A stretch of DNA of 6,547 bases from Campylobacterales bacterium (GTDB lineage: Bacteria; Campylobacterota; Campylobacteria; Campylobacterales; JACAEZ01), in NCBI GenBank assembly GCA_013388565.1, contig JACAEZ010000126.1, forward strand, positions 1-6,547. Direction: 5' to 3'. The stretch's first letter is position 1. Each line of letters begins with the position of its first letter. The notes under the pieces were generated by a model that had not been told where the DNA came from, searched no databases, and worked only from the letters and a program-made list of their open reading frames with translations. The position numbers and the translations under genes were made by a program. Below, piece after piece: positions 1-6,092 of this stretch.

Positions 1-123
1 ATACCCATCATCGCCAGTCTCATAACTTGTTGTTTGACCTGTAGCCAAACTACCTATATTCCATGCATTCGCACATATTATTGATGTCATTAAAATGACA
101 AACAATCTTAAAACTTTACCCAT
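1..123 (-). CDS. Secreted DUF1566 (Lcl C-terminal domain)-type protein, 5' part only
   Basis: The first 41 codons of a minus-strand gene are present and the rest lies beyond the window. The ATG at 123 follows an AAGGAT ribosome site with a short spacer. The N-terminus is a classic signal peptide: MGK, a hydrophobic stretch at about residues 4-17, then a CANA|W cleavage site after residue 20, so the product should be exported. The cysteine at residue 17 (SIIC) is a poor lipobox, so a lipoprotein is less likely. The mature start, WNIGSLATGQTTSYETGDDG, resembles the opening of DUF1566/Lcl-domain proteins, which often read TGQTxSYxxGDDG. These are surface or periplasmic proteins of mostly unknown role, often present in several copies in Campylobacterota. 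It is transcribed divergently from the XRE regulator. The family call rests on about 20 residues and is moderate; no function can be stated. Confidence 0.62.
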   Translation of the reverse strand, partial: MGKVLRLFVILMTSIICANAWNIGSLATGQTTSYETGDDGY

Positions 124-175
124 TTGTATCCTTTTTCCTAAAATATTTCTGTGACGATACAATACAAAATAAATG

Positions 176-181
176 ATTATA
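176..181 (-). promoter_or_regulatory. Candidate -10 box (TATAAT) for the DUF1566-type gene
   Basis: On the minus strand this hexamer reads TATAAT, a perfect sigma-70 -10 box. Transcription would start near position 169, giving a leader of about 45 nt before the ATG at 123. No TTGACA-like -35 is present at 16-18 bp. This is normal for Campylobacterota, where housekeeping promoters often lack a conserved -35. The place where the -35 would sit is occupied by the palindrome at 199-214. Confidence 0.5.
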
Positions 182-198
182 TCCAAATTAAATTTATT

Positions 199-214
199 TA
201 CACCTATAAGTGTA
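199..214. promoter_or_regulatory. 16-bp imperfect palindrome, candidate operator for the XRE regulator
   Basis: TACACCTATAAGTGTA is an inverted repeat with seven of eight base pairs matched; only C204/A209 fails. It lies between the divergent DUF1566-type gene and the XRE regulator. On the minus strand it covers the -35 position of the TATAAT promoter at 176-181. On the plus strand its core contains TATAAG (205-210), which could be the -10 box of the regulator with a leader of about 50 nt. Small XRE proteins usually bind such short palindromes as dimers and often repress their own gene. That this palindrome is the operator is an inference from position and symmetry. Confidence 0.4.
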
Positions 215-255
215 TGACAAAGTTTGATTTACTTTTTACCATTTGCCATAAAAAT

Positions 256-261
256 AAAAGG
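256..261 (+). promoter_or_regulatory. Ribosome binding site that sets the start of the XRE gene
   Basis: AAAAGG lies 6 nt before the GTG at 268. The longer in-frame starts, GTG at 151 and ATG at 214, have no comparable purine-rich site at the right distance, which favours the 80-residue product. Confidence 0.55.
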
Positions 262-267
262 CAGATA

Positions 268-510
268 GTGACAAAAAAAGATGAGATTATAAAATCAAAA
301 CTTGACAAAATTACAGAAAATGTTAAAAACATGAGAGTTGAGAGAGGTTATAGCACACTTCATGTAGCTAATGCTTTGGGGCATGATAGTTTGTCGTATG
401 TAAATAGAATAGAACAGCGAAAAAATGGAGCAAATTATAATTTAACACATTTATTGATTTTATCTCATGAATTTGGGGTTGATATTTGCGAATTTTTTAA
501 GGAAAAATAG
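268..510 (+). CDS. Small XRE-family helix-turn-helix transcriptional regulator
   Basis: An 80-residue, cytoplasmic, single-domain DNA-binding protein. Residues 11-28 (KLDKITENVKNMRVERGY) form the first helix. TLHVANALG (30-38) and SLSYVNRIEQRK (41-52) look like the helix-turn-helix pair, with SYVNRIEQ matching the recognition-helix pattern S.I.RIE of the Cro/C1 (XRE) family. LTHLLILSHEFGVDICEFF (59-77) is the typical closing helices. GTG at 268 was chosen as start because of AAAAGG at 256-261. The frame stays open back to 151, but that extension would add 39 residues that cover the palindrome and match no HTH family feature. No enzymatic or ligand domain follows, as in controllers of neighbouring genes or restriction systems. 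Its divergent neighbour, the DUF1566-type gene, is the obvious candidate target besides itself; this is inferred. The gene ends in a 129-bp gap facing the MFS gene tail to tail. Confidence 0.8.
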   Translation: MTKKDEIIKSKLDKITENVKNMRVERGYSTLHVANALGHDSLSYVNRIEQRKNGANYNLTHLLILSHEFGVDICEFFKEK

Positions 511-639
511 TTGTAGCATATTTAAGCATGAAGTTTTATAGGTTAGGATAAAAGAGCTTTTACTAAGAGAAAAAGAGTTAAAAAACTAAAATCTAATTTA
601 TCAATTTTTTTTCATACCATGTTAAAGAAAACTTGACAT

Positions 640-1833
640 TTATAAATATCTATTTGCAATCCACTTCCAATAAAATGCTGATATGAAAAATCCTATGCCT
701 ATTAGAAATGTTATGCTTTGGAGATTTAATCCTTTTTCAAATAGTAATCCTATAAAAAATGATGTTGTTGTAGCAATACTCATGAAGATTGAGTCGTTGT
801 ATGATAAAACTCTTCCTAGATATTTTTTATCTGTTGCTTGTTGGAGTGTTGTAAATGTAAAAGACCAAAGTGTTGTTGTAAAAAAACCTGTAAGTATAAT
901 TCCAATCATTGAAATATAAAAATTTTCTTGTAAAAAGCTCCATAAAAATATGCCAAATGATTGGAATAAAAATATGTAAAATAGGCTCTGTTTGTTTGCA
1001 TATTTGCTTAGTATAAGTTGTCCTATTGTTAGTCCAACGGCTCTTATGGCATTTATTAAACCAATTGCTAGAGAGATTGATAGTATCTCTTTGTATTTGT
1101 ACTCTGCTAGTAGTGCTACAAGTGCTTCATATGCGCTCAAGCCTATTATTGAGTGTAAAAATATTAGATGTAACACTTTTTTATTCTGTTTTATATAAAT
1201 TAATCCATATTTTATAGAGTTTAAAATATTTTCTTCAAGCTCGTCTATCTTTACATCGTTTAAATCTAATTTGAATGATATTATTAAGATAATACAAAAT
1301 AGTAAAACATCAACTATAATAGCATTTGTTACTCCGTAAAATGTAACAAATATTCCGCTAAGTGCCATTCCTAGTATGTATGCTAATGACCAGATGATAG
1401 ATTGGATTTCATTTGCTAATTTTAAATCATCTTCATTTAGCTTTTTTGCGATGATTGTCATCTCTGTTTGAAAATGGATACTTGCTGCTGCCATTTTGAT
1501 AAATAGTAAAATGAATATTAAAAATAGCAACTCATAACTATCTATGAATATCATGAAAAATGTGGCTATTAGTTCAATGATAATCAAGCTAATTAGCAAC
1601 TTTTTAGGTTTTATTTTATCAATAATTACACCATTTATAGGAGATAAAAAAACTACTGGAAAAAAGTGAAGTGCTGCTAGTGTTGATACCATGAAAACAG
1701 ATGCATTTAGGTTTGAAAATAGAGTAAAAAGTGCAACAGATGTAAACCATGCAGCAAAATAGCCTAAAAATTCCATTATGTTAAGACGAAATATTGTTCT
1801 ATTTCGTCTTAACAAGTCCACATATTTTGTCAA
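640..1833 (-). CDS. MFS permease, DHA3/MFS_3 (EntS-like) type, probable exporter
   Basis: A 397-residue inner-membrane protein with about twelve hydrophobic segments, the usual MFS length. Motif A between TM2 and TM3 is visible as GVIIDKIKPKK (68-78), matching GxxxDRxxxKK. The C-terminal half carries LQQATDKKYLGRVLS (330-344), which resembles the LQ..xP...GRV motif of the MFS_3/DHA3 exporter group (enterobactin exporter EntS, macrolide exporters). A charged loop at about 188-220 joins the two six-helix halves. The start is TTG, overlapping the ccsBA stop as TTGA (1830-1833). No clear Shine-Dalgarno sequence precedes it, so translation by coupling to ccsBA is likely. A GTG at codon 5 is the alternative start. 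The substrate is unknown; family resemblance suggests efflux of a small molecule. Sharing a transcript with ccsBA does not prove a role in cytochrome maturation. Confidence 0.82.
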   Translation of the reverse strand: MTKYVDLLRRNRTIFRLNIMEFLGYFAAWFTSVALFTLFSNLNASVFMVSTLAALHFFPVVFLSPINGVIIDKIKPKKLLISLIIIELIATFFMIFIDSYELLFLIFILLFIKMAAASIHFQTEMTIIAKKLNEDDLKLANEIQSIIWSLAYILGMALSGIFVTFYGVTNAIIVDVLLFCIILIISFKLDLNDVKIDELEENILNSIKYGLIYIKQNKKVLHLIFLHSIIGLSAYEALVALLAEYKYKEILSISLAIGLINAIRAVGLTIGQLILSKYANKQSLFYIFLFQSFGIFLWSFLQENFYISMIGIILTGFFTTTLWSFTFTTLQQATDKKYLGRVLSYNDSIFMSIATTTSFFIGLLFEKGLNLQSITFLIGIGFFISAFYWKWIANRYL

Positions 1834-4800
1834 GCTTGTTTATGCTCTAAATGTTTTTTTTGCATATATGCTAAGATAATAACTATCATGACAGTTAATG
1901 CTGTTGCATATACAAATGTAGGAACTGGAACGGGGTCACCTTTTGCATAAGAGTGAAGTCCTGATAGATAAAAATTTACTCCAAAGTATGTCATGATAAC
2001 ACTGCTAATTGCTAAAACTGAAGATACTACAAAGTAGAAGTCATCTTTTAGAGATTTTATAAATCTTATATGTATCACAAATGTATAGACTAAAATCGTA
2101 ACTAATGCCCATGTCTCTTTTGGATCCCATCCCCAATATCTTCCCCATGATTCATTTGCCCAAACACCACCTAAAAAGTTTCCAATAGTAAGCATCATGA
2201 GTCCAATAATTAGCGATATTTCATTTATTTTTATAAGCTCTTTTTGTGTAGATTTTACATTTAGCATATTTGAACTGTTCATGAATATATAAAGTATTAA
2301 TGTAATAAATCCAAGCAATCCACCAAGTGCCAAAAATCCATAACTAGCAGTAATTAATGATACATGAATGGTTAGCCAATATGATTTTAAAACAGGTACT
2401 AAGTTTGTAATTTGTGGGTCCATCCAGCTTAGGTGTGAAACAAATAAAATTAGTGCTGTTAAAAATGTGGTAGCACCCATTGTAAAAGCAGACTCTTTTG
2501 AAAGCATTATTCCAGCCAAAATAGTAGCCCATGAGATGTATATCATAGATTCATACCCATCACTCCATGGGGCATGACCTGAAATATACCATCTAATTAG
2601 AAGTCCTATAGTTTGCATAGCAAAACCTAAATAGACAAATATTGTCAATAGTTTTGTATGTTTTGAGAGATTAATCTCTTTTTTAAAGATTTTTATAAAA
2701 CCTACAATTAATAGCATAATTGAAATAACTAAAAAATATGGAAATAGTTTTTCAAATATTTGGATTTCATGATATAAAATTTCACTATTTTTCTTCATGT
2801 TTGTAGGCAAAATATCAGCACCATAAAACTCTTGATATTTTTTAATCTCATTTAATGCAATATTAGCTTCATTCCACTCTTTTTTTTCTAAAGCTTTATC
2901 TATTGCCATAAAATAGTCTGTTGTAATTTTTTTTACAAAATCACTCTCATCTTTATTATCAACATCAATAGCCTCTATTGGTGAAAGCCATTTATTTGTT
3001 AAATCATTTTGTTTAGGATAAATTTTTAGTAAAGCACCAGTATAAAGCATATAACAAATATTGATTTTTTCATCAACTTTTATAATCTCTTTATCAAATT
3101 TTGTCTGCATTGATGGTTTTTTTCTTGAAGCTTCATCTATGTATTGAGCCAATTTATATGGTTGTGGAGAGTTGAAATCAAAAAAATCGCTAAATGCTAA
3201 AAGTTTATCATTTTTATTAACACCAACAATATCTTTTACATCTGGATGTTCAACTTTTATCATTTTTACCTGTTGCCACTCGTTTGGTCTTGTTATCATG
3301 CCTAAAATTATCTGATTTGGATGTAAACCAAATAGATTATCTGTTCTTGCAACTTTATTTACTATTTCATGAGATAGTGTGTTTATAGGTTTTATTCTGC
3401 CACCAAAATCTTGAACTAAAATCTCACCAAATTTATTGGCATGAACTTTGTCATAAGATGTTAGAAGCGTAGCTATATCACTATCTGCTTTTAAAGTTGT
3501 ATTTGGTAAGAAAATGATTGCTAAAATTGACATTGATGTAGCTAATTTATAAAATCTACTATTTTTATTTATCAAAGTTAATATCATACCTATTGAGAGT
3601 AAAATATAGCCCAAATATGTTACAAAAGTTCCTAGAAAATCTTTATTTACAGATAAGATTGTACCCATCTCATCAGGGTCAAATGATGATTGATAAAATC
3701 TAAAACCTTGATACTCTAATATATGGTTCATGTAAATTTTGTAATCAAATCTTTTTTCACCATCAATAACTTCAACCTCGCTAGAGTAAGATGATGGACT
3801 ATTTGAACCTGGGTACCTTTGCATTTCAAAATCTATAAGCCTTACATCAAATGGAATAGTTAAATATTTTGAACCATAATTTAGTGAGATAGTTAAACCA
3901 TTTAATTCGATTTTTTTAGGTTCACTCACAATAGCTTTTCCACCAACTAATGTAACAACCTCATGTTTTCCATCAACATTTACTTTTACTTTTAAAGCAT
4001 TTGTTTGTGAAGCACCTTTTGCAGGATTTTCTGTTAGCTCTTTTTTAGCATTTGCCAAAAAATCTCTTAGCACAAAGCTAAAATTATCTATACTATAAAG
4101 TTGTCTAAACTCAAATTCATACACCTTATTTGGTTCAATTTGAGATGTTGTTTGCATATCCATGCTCATTTTTTTAAGTTCGATTTTAGATTTTATATAA
4201 AGCTTACTATTTTCTTTAAATATATTAATATCACTATTTGCCGTTTTATTAAAAGAGATAGTTAAATTATTTAGTTTATAATCATCATTTTCAAACATTT
4301 GAAGGTTTTTCACACCATCAATTTGACTACTGCTCATGATATGTATATAACCCACACCATTTTTATCCTCTACAATACTCTCAACAGCATTTGGAATAAA
4401 CTCTACAAACTCAAAAGAGAGATTTTTTGAACCAGCTTTTAAGTTATAGTTAAAGTTATTGTCTGTAAGTTTTGAGAAAAGTACCTCTTTTTCAAATGAA
4501 TATCTATTTTTATTTTCAACAACTTCAAAATTTAGGTATGTTTTTTCAGAAACTATTTTGTTTTGAGCTTCACCTTCACGAATATGCAAAACCCCTTCGT
4601 ATCCAAAAAATCTAGTAATTCCTGCCCCTAAAAGTATTATAATAAATGCTATATGAAATATAAAAAGCGAAAGTTTCTCTTTTCGATATAACCTAAATCT
4701 AAAAATATTACCTACTAAATTTGCACCAAGTAGTAAAAGTAACACTTCAAACCATTTGGCATTATAAACCAATGCTTTTGCACTATCTGTACCAAAATCA

Positions 4801-4907
4801 TTTTCGATAAATGTAGCAGTTGCTATTGAAAAAGCAAATATTAGTATAAAAGCACCCATAGCCTCCATAGAGTAAAAAACCTTAGCAAACCTATTTAAAA
4901 AAACCAT
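1830..4907 (-). CDS. ccsBA: Fused system II cytochrome c synthetase/haem exporter CcsBA
   Basis: This inner-membrane protein carries haem outward and attaches it to CXXCH motifs of apocytochromes c in the periplasm. The N-terminal ResB/CcsB part has TM segments near residues 13-34, 53-70 and 80-99, a large periplasmic domain to about 425, then TM 426-446. The CcsA part holds the WWD haem-binding motif, WGRYWGWD (921-928). The four expected histidines are in place: membrane H85 (FIFHIAF) and H946, periplasmic H848 (LTIHVS) and H985 (GLHSY). Between the parts are another hydrophobic segment (454-472, followed by LKADS) and a periplasmic linker of about 250 residues containing GRIKPINTLSHE (about 503-514). 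By eye there are 14 TM segments, with all motifs falling on the periplasmic side. At 1025 residues it is in the range of large campylobacterotan fusions (I recall about 1080 in Campylobacter jejuni, 936 in Helicobacter hepaticus). ATG 4907 is preferred to the adjacent GTG 4910 on ribosome-site spacing. It is first in an operon with the MFS gene. Confidence 0.95.
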   Translation of the reverse strand: MVFLNRFAKVFYSMEAMGAFILIFAFSIATATFIENDFGTDSAKALVYNAKWFEVLLLLLGANLVGNIFRFRLYRKEKLSLFIFHIAFIIILLGAGITRFFGYEGVLHIREGEAQNKIVSEKTYLNFEVVENKNRYSFEKEVLFSKLTDNNFNYNLKAGSKNLSFEFVEFIPNAVESIVEDKNGVGYIHIMSSSQIDGVKNLQMFENDDYKLNNLTISFNKTANSDINIFKENSKLYIKSKIELKKMSMDMQTTSQIEPNKVYEFEFRQLYSIDNFSFVLRDFLANAKKELTENPAKGASQTNALKVKVNVDGKHEVVTLVGGKAIVSEPKKIELNGLTISLNYGSKYLTIPFDVRLIDFEMQRYPGSNSPSSYSSEVEVIDGEKRFDYKIYMNHILEYQGFRFYQSSFDPDEMGTILSVNKDFLGTFVTYLGYILLSIGMILTLINKNSRFYKLATSMSILAIIFLPNTTLKADSDIATLLTSYDKVHANKFGEILVQDFGGRIKPINTLSHEIVNKVARTDNLFGLHPNQIILGMITRPNEWQQVKMIKVEHPDVKDIVGVNKNDKLLAFSDFFDFNSPQPYKLAQYIDEASRKKPSMQTKFDKEIIKVDEKINICYMLYTGALLKIYPKQNDLTNKWLSPIEAIDVDNKDESDFVKKITTDYFMAIDKALEKKEWNEANIALNEIKKYQEFYGADILPTNMKKNSEILYHEIQIFEKLFPYFLVISIMLLIVGFIKIFKKEINLSKHTKLLTIFVYLGFAMQTIGLLIRWYISGHAPWSDGYESMIYISWATILAGIMLSKESAFTMGATTFLTALILFVSHLSWMDPQITNLVPVLKSYWLTIHVSLITASYGFLALGGLLGFITLILYIFMNSSNMLNVKSTQKELIKINEISLIIGLMMLTIGNFLGGVWANESWGRYWGWDPKETWALVTILVYTFVIHIRFIKSLKDDFYFVVSSVLAISSVIMTYFGVNFYLSGLHSYAKGDPVPVPTFVYATALTVMIVIILAYMQKKHLEHKQA

Positions 4908-4914
4908 CACAAAA

Positions 4915-4919
4915 CCTTT
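4915..4919 (-). promoter_or_regulatory. Ribosome binding site of ccsBA
   Basis: AAAGG on the minus strand lies 4 nt before GTG (4910) and 7 nt before ATG (4907). The two possible starts differ by one residue; the 7-nt spacer and the stronger codon favour ATG. Confidence 0.6.
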
Positions 4920-4941
4920 GAAAAAATTTATTTACATGTTA

Positions 4942-4975
4942 GTTAAAAAGTTAAAAATTTCCAGTTTGTTAAAAA
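4942..4975. repeat. Three GTTAAAAA units upstream of ccsBA
   Basis: GTTAAAAA occurs at 4942-4949 and 4950-4957 in direct tandem, and again at 4968-4975. The cluster is flanked by TTTACAT (4930-4936) and its inverse ATGTAAA (4976-4982). It sits in the 95-nt gap between ccsBA and rsmD, where a ccsBA promoter is expected; no convincing -10 box was found here. It may be a regulator site, an A-tract that helps RNA polymerase, or chance in AT-rich DNA. Confidence 0.35.
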
Positions 4976-5002
4976 ATGTAAATTTTCAATTTAATATTGA
5001 GT

Positions 5003-5599
5003 TCATATTTCATATTCATAATAACTAAGCGAACTTTTACCAAATTTTTTTGTTTTTTTAAGTTTGTAAGTGCCAATATTTTCTGGCATTTTAACTTTTG
5101 TAAAATGTTCTATAACGATTAAAATTACAACATCAGTAGGAATTGTTTCTATTAAATTCAAACTTTTTTCATAAATATCTTCTTGATTTTCTCTGATATT
5201 AAAAGGCGGGTCAAAATAAAAATATGCTTGTTCACCATTTCGTTTTAACTCTTTTATAACTCCATCTAACTCAACAAATGTATCTCCATGAATGGATATA
5301 GATTTTTGAGGCTCTATTTGTAAAATATTTTTTTTAAGTATCGAATATGAGTTGTTATCTTTTTCTATAAAATAGACCTTTCTTGCACCTCTGCTCAATG
5401 CTTCAATACCAATAGAACCACTTCCAGCAAATGCCTCTACAAACACATTTTCCATAATATCAAACTGAAGTGTATCAAATAGCGAACCTCTAAGTATCGA
5501 CTTTGAACTTCTTGTTACATCAAGCGATGGTAACAGTATCTTTCTACCTTTAAATTTTCCACCAATAATAGTAGTTGTTAAACTATTCTCTGTTTTCAT
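5003..5599 (-). CDS. rsmD: 16S rRNA (guanine(966)-N2)-methyltransferase RsmD
   Basis: A 198-residue cytoplasmic Rossmann-fold methyltransferase that uses S-adenosylmethionine to make m2G966 in 16S rRNA (E. coli numbering). The family opening IIGGKFKGRK is at residues 11-20. TRSSKSILRGSLFDTL (29-44) corresponds to the RPT..RVRE.LFN segment. The SAM-binding loop is FAGSGSIGIEALSRGA (57-72), with the acidic end of strand 2 at EKD (79-81). The catalytic motif IV is DPPF (130-133), and the C-terminus has the usual GKSSLSYYEY ending. Length is normal. The start ATG at 5599 has AAAGGA 5 nt upstream. The gene overlaps the small upstream gene by 17 nt, so the two are co-transcribed. Variations from the enterobacterial form (RSS for RPT, EAFAGSG for LDCFAGSG) look like lineage divergence; the catalytic DPPF is intact. 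Confidence 0.93.
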   Translation of the reverse strand: MKTENSLTTTIIGGKFKGRKILLPSLDVTRSSKSILRGSLFDTLQFDIMENVFVEAFAGSGSIGIEALSRGARKVYFIEKDNNSYSILKKNILQIEPQKSISIHGDTFVELDGVIKELKRNGEQAYFYFDPPFNIRENQEDIYEKSLNLIETIPTDVVILIVIEHFTKVKMPENIGTYKLKKTKKFGKSSLSYYEYEI

Positions 5600-5969
5600 A
5601 ATGTTCCTTTATTACCTGCATAAGTTTATTTACATATCCATTTGTTAAAGCTTTTATCTTTGTTTCAAGCTTTAACAAATGTTCACTTTTTTCTTCAATA
5701 TTTTCTTTGACTAAATTTGAAACTTGATTGGTCAATTTTTGTTTTTTGTGAAATTTTTCAAGTTCTATCAAGATTTGTGAAATTGAAAATGGTTTTTTTA
5801 AATTTGCATACTCTTCATTAGCTATAATAAATTGAGGTTTTGTAAGATTTGGAATTTTTTTATCAGTAATTACAAAATCGCATTTTTTAAAAGTTGTAAT
5901 ATAATCTGCTAAAATCATTTCAAGAGCTTTTTTTAGAAGTAAAGAGTCGCACATAATGGTTACATTCAA
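5583..5969 (-). CDS. Uncharacterised small protein, receiver-like N-terminus and coiled-coil C-terminus
   Basis: A 128-residue soluble protein that I do not recognise as a named family. The N-terminal 80 residues resemble a shortened response-regulator receiver: a strand NVTIMCDS (2-9), a helix LLLKKALEMILADY, CDFVITDKKIPN (30-41), which looks like the D.VITD..MPN phosphoacceptor strand with D36 at the phosphorylated position, a strand FIIANEEY, and LKKPFSISQILIELEKF, which resembles the KPF...L..L signature after strand 5. At least one strand-helix unit is missing compared with a normal receiver of about 120 residues. Residues 83-128 are lysine- and glutamate-rich and probably a coiled coil. 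The start is TTG at 5969, with CAAAGG 8 nt upstream; the first internal ATG (codon 6) is too far from it and would cut the first strand. It overlaps rsmD by 17 nt, so it heads that transcription unit. Function is unknown; the receiver comparison is by eye. Confidence 0.75.
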   Translation of the reverse strand: MNVTIMCDSLLLKKALEMILADYITTFKKCDFVITDKKIPNLTKPQFIIANEEYANLKKPFSISQILIELEKFHKKQKLTNQVSNLVKENIEEKSEHLLKLETKIKALTNGYVNKLMQVIKEHYENRE

Positions 5970-5977
5970 GATTAAAA

Positions 5978-5983
5978 CCTTTG
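5978..5983 (-). promoter_or_regulatory. Ribosome binding site that supports the TTG start at 5969
   Basis: CAAAGG on the minus strand is 8 nt from the TTG at 5969 but 23 nt from the first in-frame ATG at 5954, so it selects the rare TTG codon as the start of the small gene upstream of rsmD. Confidence 0.5.
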
Positions 5984-6010
5984 CTTAAGATTAGTGAAAT
6001 TTTAGCTAAT

Positions 6011-6016
6011 AGTATA
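6011..6016 (-). promoter_or_regulatory. Candidate -10 box (TATACT) for the small gene-rsmD unit
   Basis: On the minus strand this reads TATACT, five of six matches to TATAAT, within an AT-rich run. A start near 6004 would give a leader of about 35 nt before the TTG at 5969. No -35 box is visible. It lies back to back with the flagellar promoter at 6029-6055. Confidence 0.35.
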
Positions 6017-6028
6017 TAAAATTCTTAA

Positions 6029-6055
6029 TAAATAGTTTTATGAATATGTCGATTT
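6029..6055 (+). promoter_or_regulatory. Probable sigma-28 (FliA) promoter of flaG-fliD
   Basis: TAAA (6029-6032), exactly 15 nt, then GTCGATTT (6048-6055). This fits the sigma-28 pattern TAAA-N15-GCCGATAA in spacing, in the -35 box and in the central CGAT; CGATTT also fits the CGATWT form of the -10 box reported for Campylobacter. Transcription would begin near 6062, about 30 nt before the flaG ATG. No sigma-54 element (GG-N10-GC) was seen in the gap. FlaG and FliD genes are commonly late-class flagellar genes, which agrees. Confidence 0.65.
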
Positions 6056-6092
6056 TAATTTAAGATATAAAAGGTGTAAAAAGGAGTGTAAG

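Noticed and set aside
224..252. TTGATT plus extended -10 (TGCCATAAA) as a promoter for the XRE gene
   Set aside because: Spacing is good, but transcription would begin within the AAAAGG ribosome site, which would leave the GTG start without it.
151..267. N-terminal extension of the XRE regulator from GTG 151 or ATG 214
   Set aside because: The extra residues match no HTH-family feature, there is no suitable ribosome site, and the stretch contains the palindrome and both candidate promoters; GTG 268 with AAAAGG 6 nt upstream explains the gene better.
511..639. Possible terminators in the convergent gap between the XRE and MFS genes, such as TAAAAGAGCTTTTA (549-562) and AGTTAAAAAACT (576-587)
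   Set aside because: The stems are only 4-6 AT-rich pairs with very small loops and no proper U-tract after them, so they are not supportable as intrinsic terminators. I see no gene or other feature in this gap.
683..1217. Open frames on the plus strand inside the MFS gene (683-919, 992-1198, 1026-1217)
   Set aside because: They lie antisense to a convincing membrane transporter, have no ribosome sites or recognisable domains, and overlap one another; they are shadows of the low-GC coding strand.
2344..2577. Short open frames in both directions inside the CcsA half of ccsBA
   Set aside because: They are out-of-frame or antisense readings of the conserved CcsA domain with no start signals or family features of their own.
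4986..5000. TCAAT-5-ATTGA hairpin just after the rsmD stop
   Set aside because: It is a five-pair stem with only one GC pair; although T-rich sequence follows on the minus strand, it is too weak to call a terminator.
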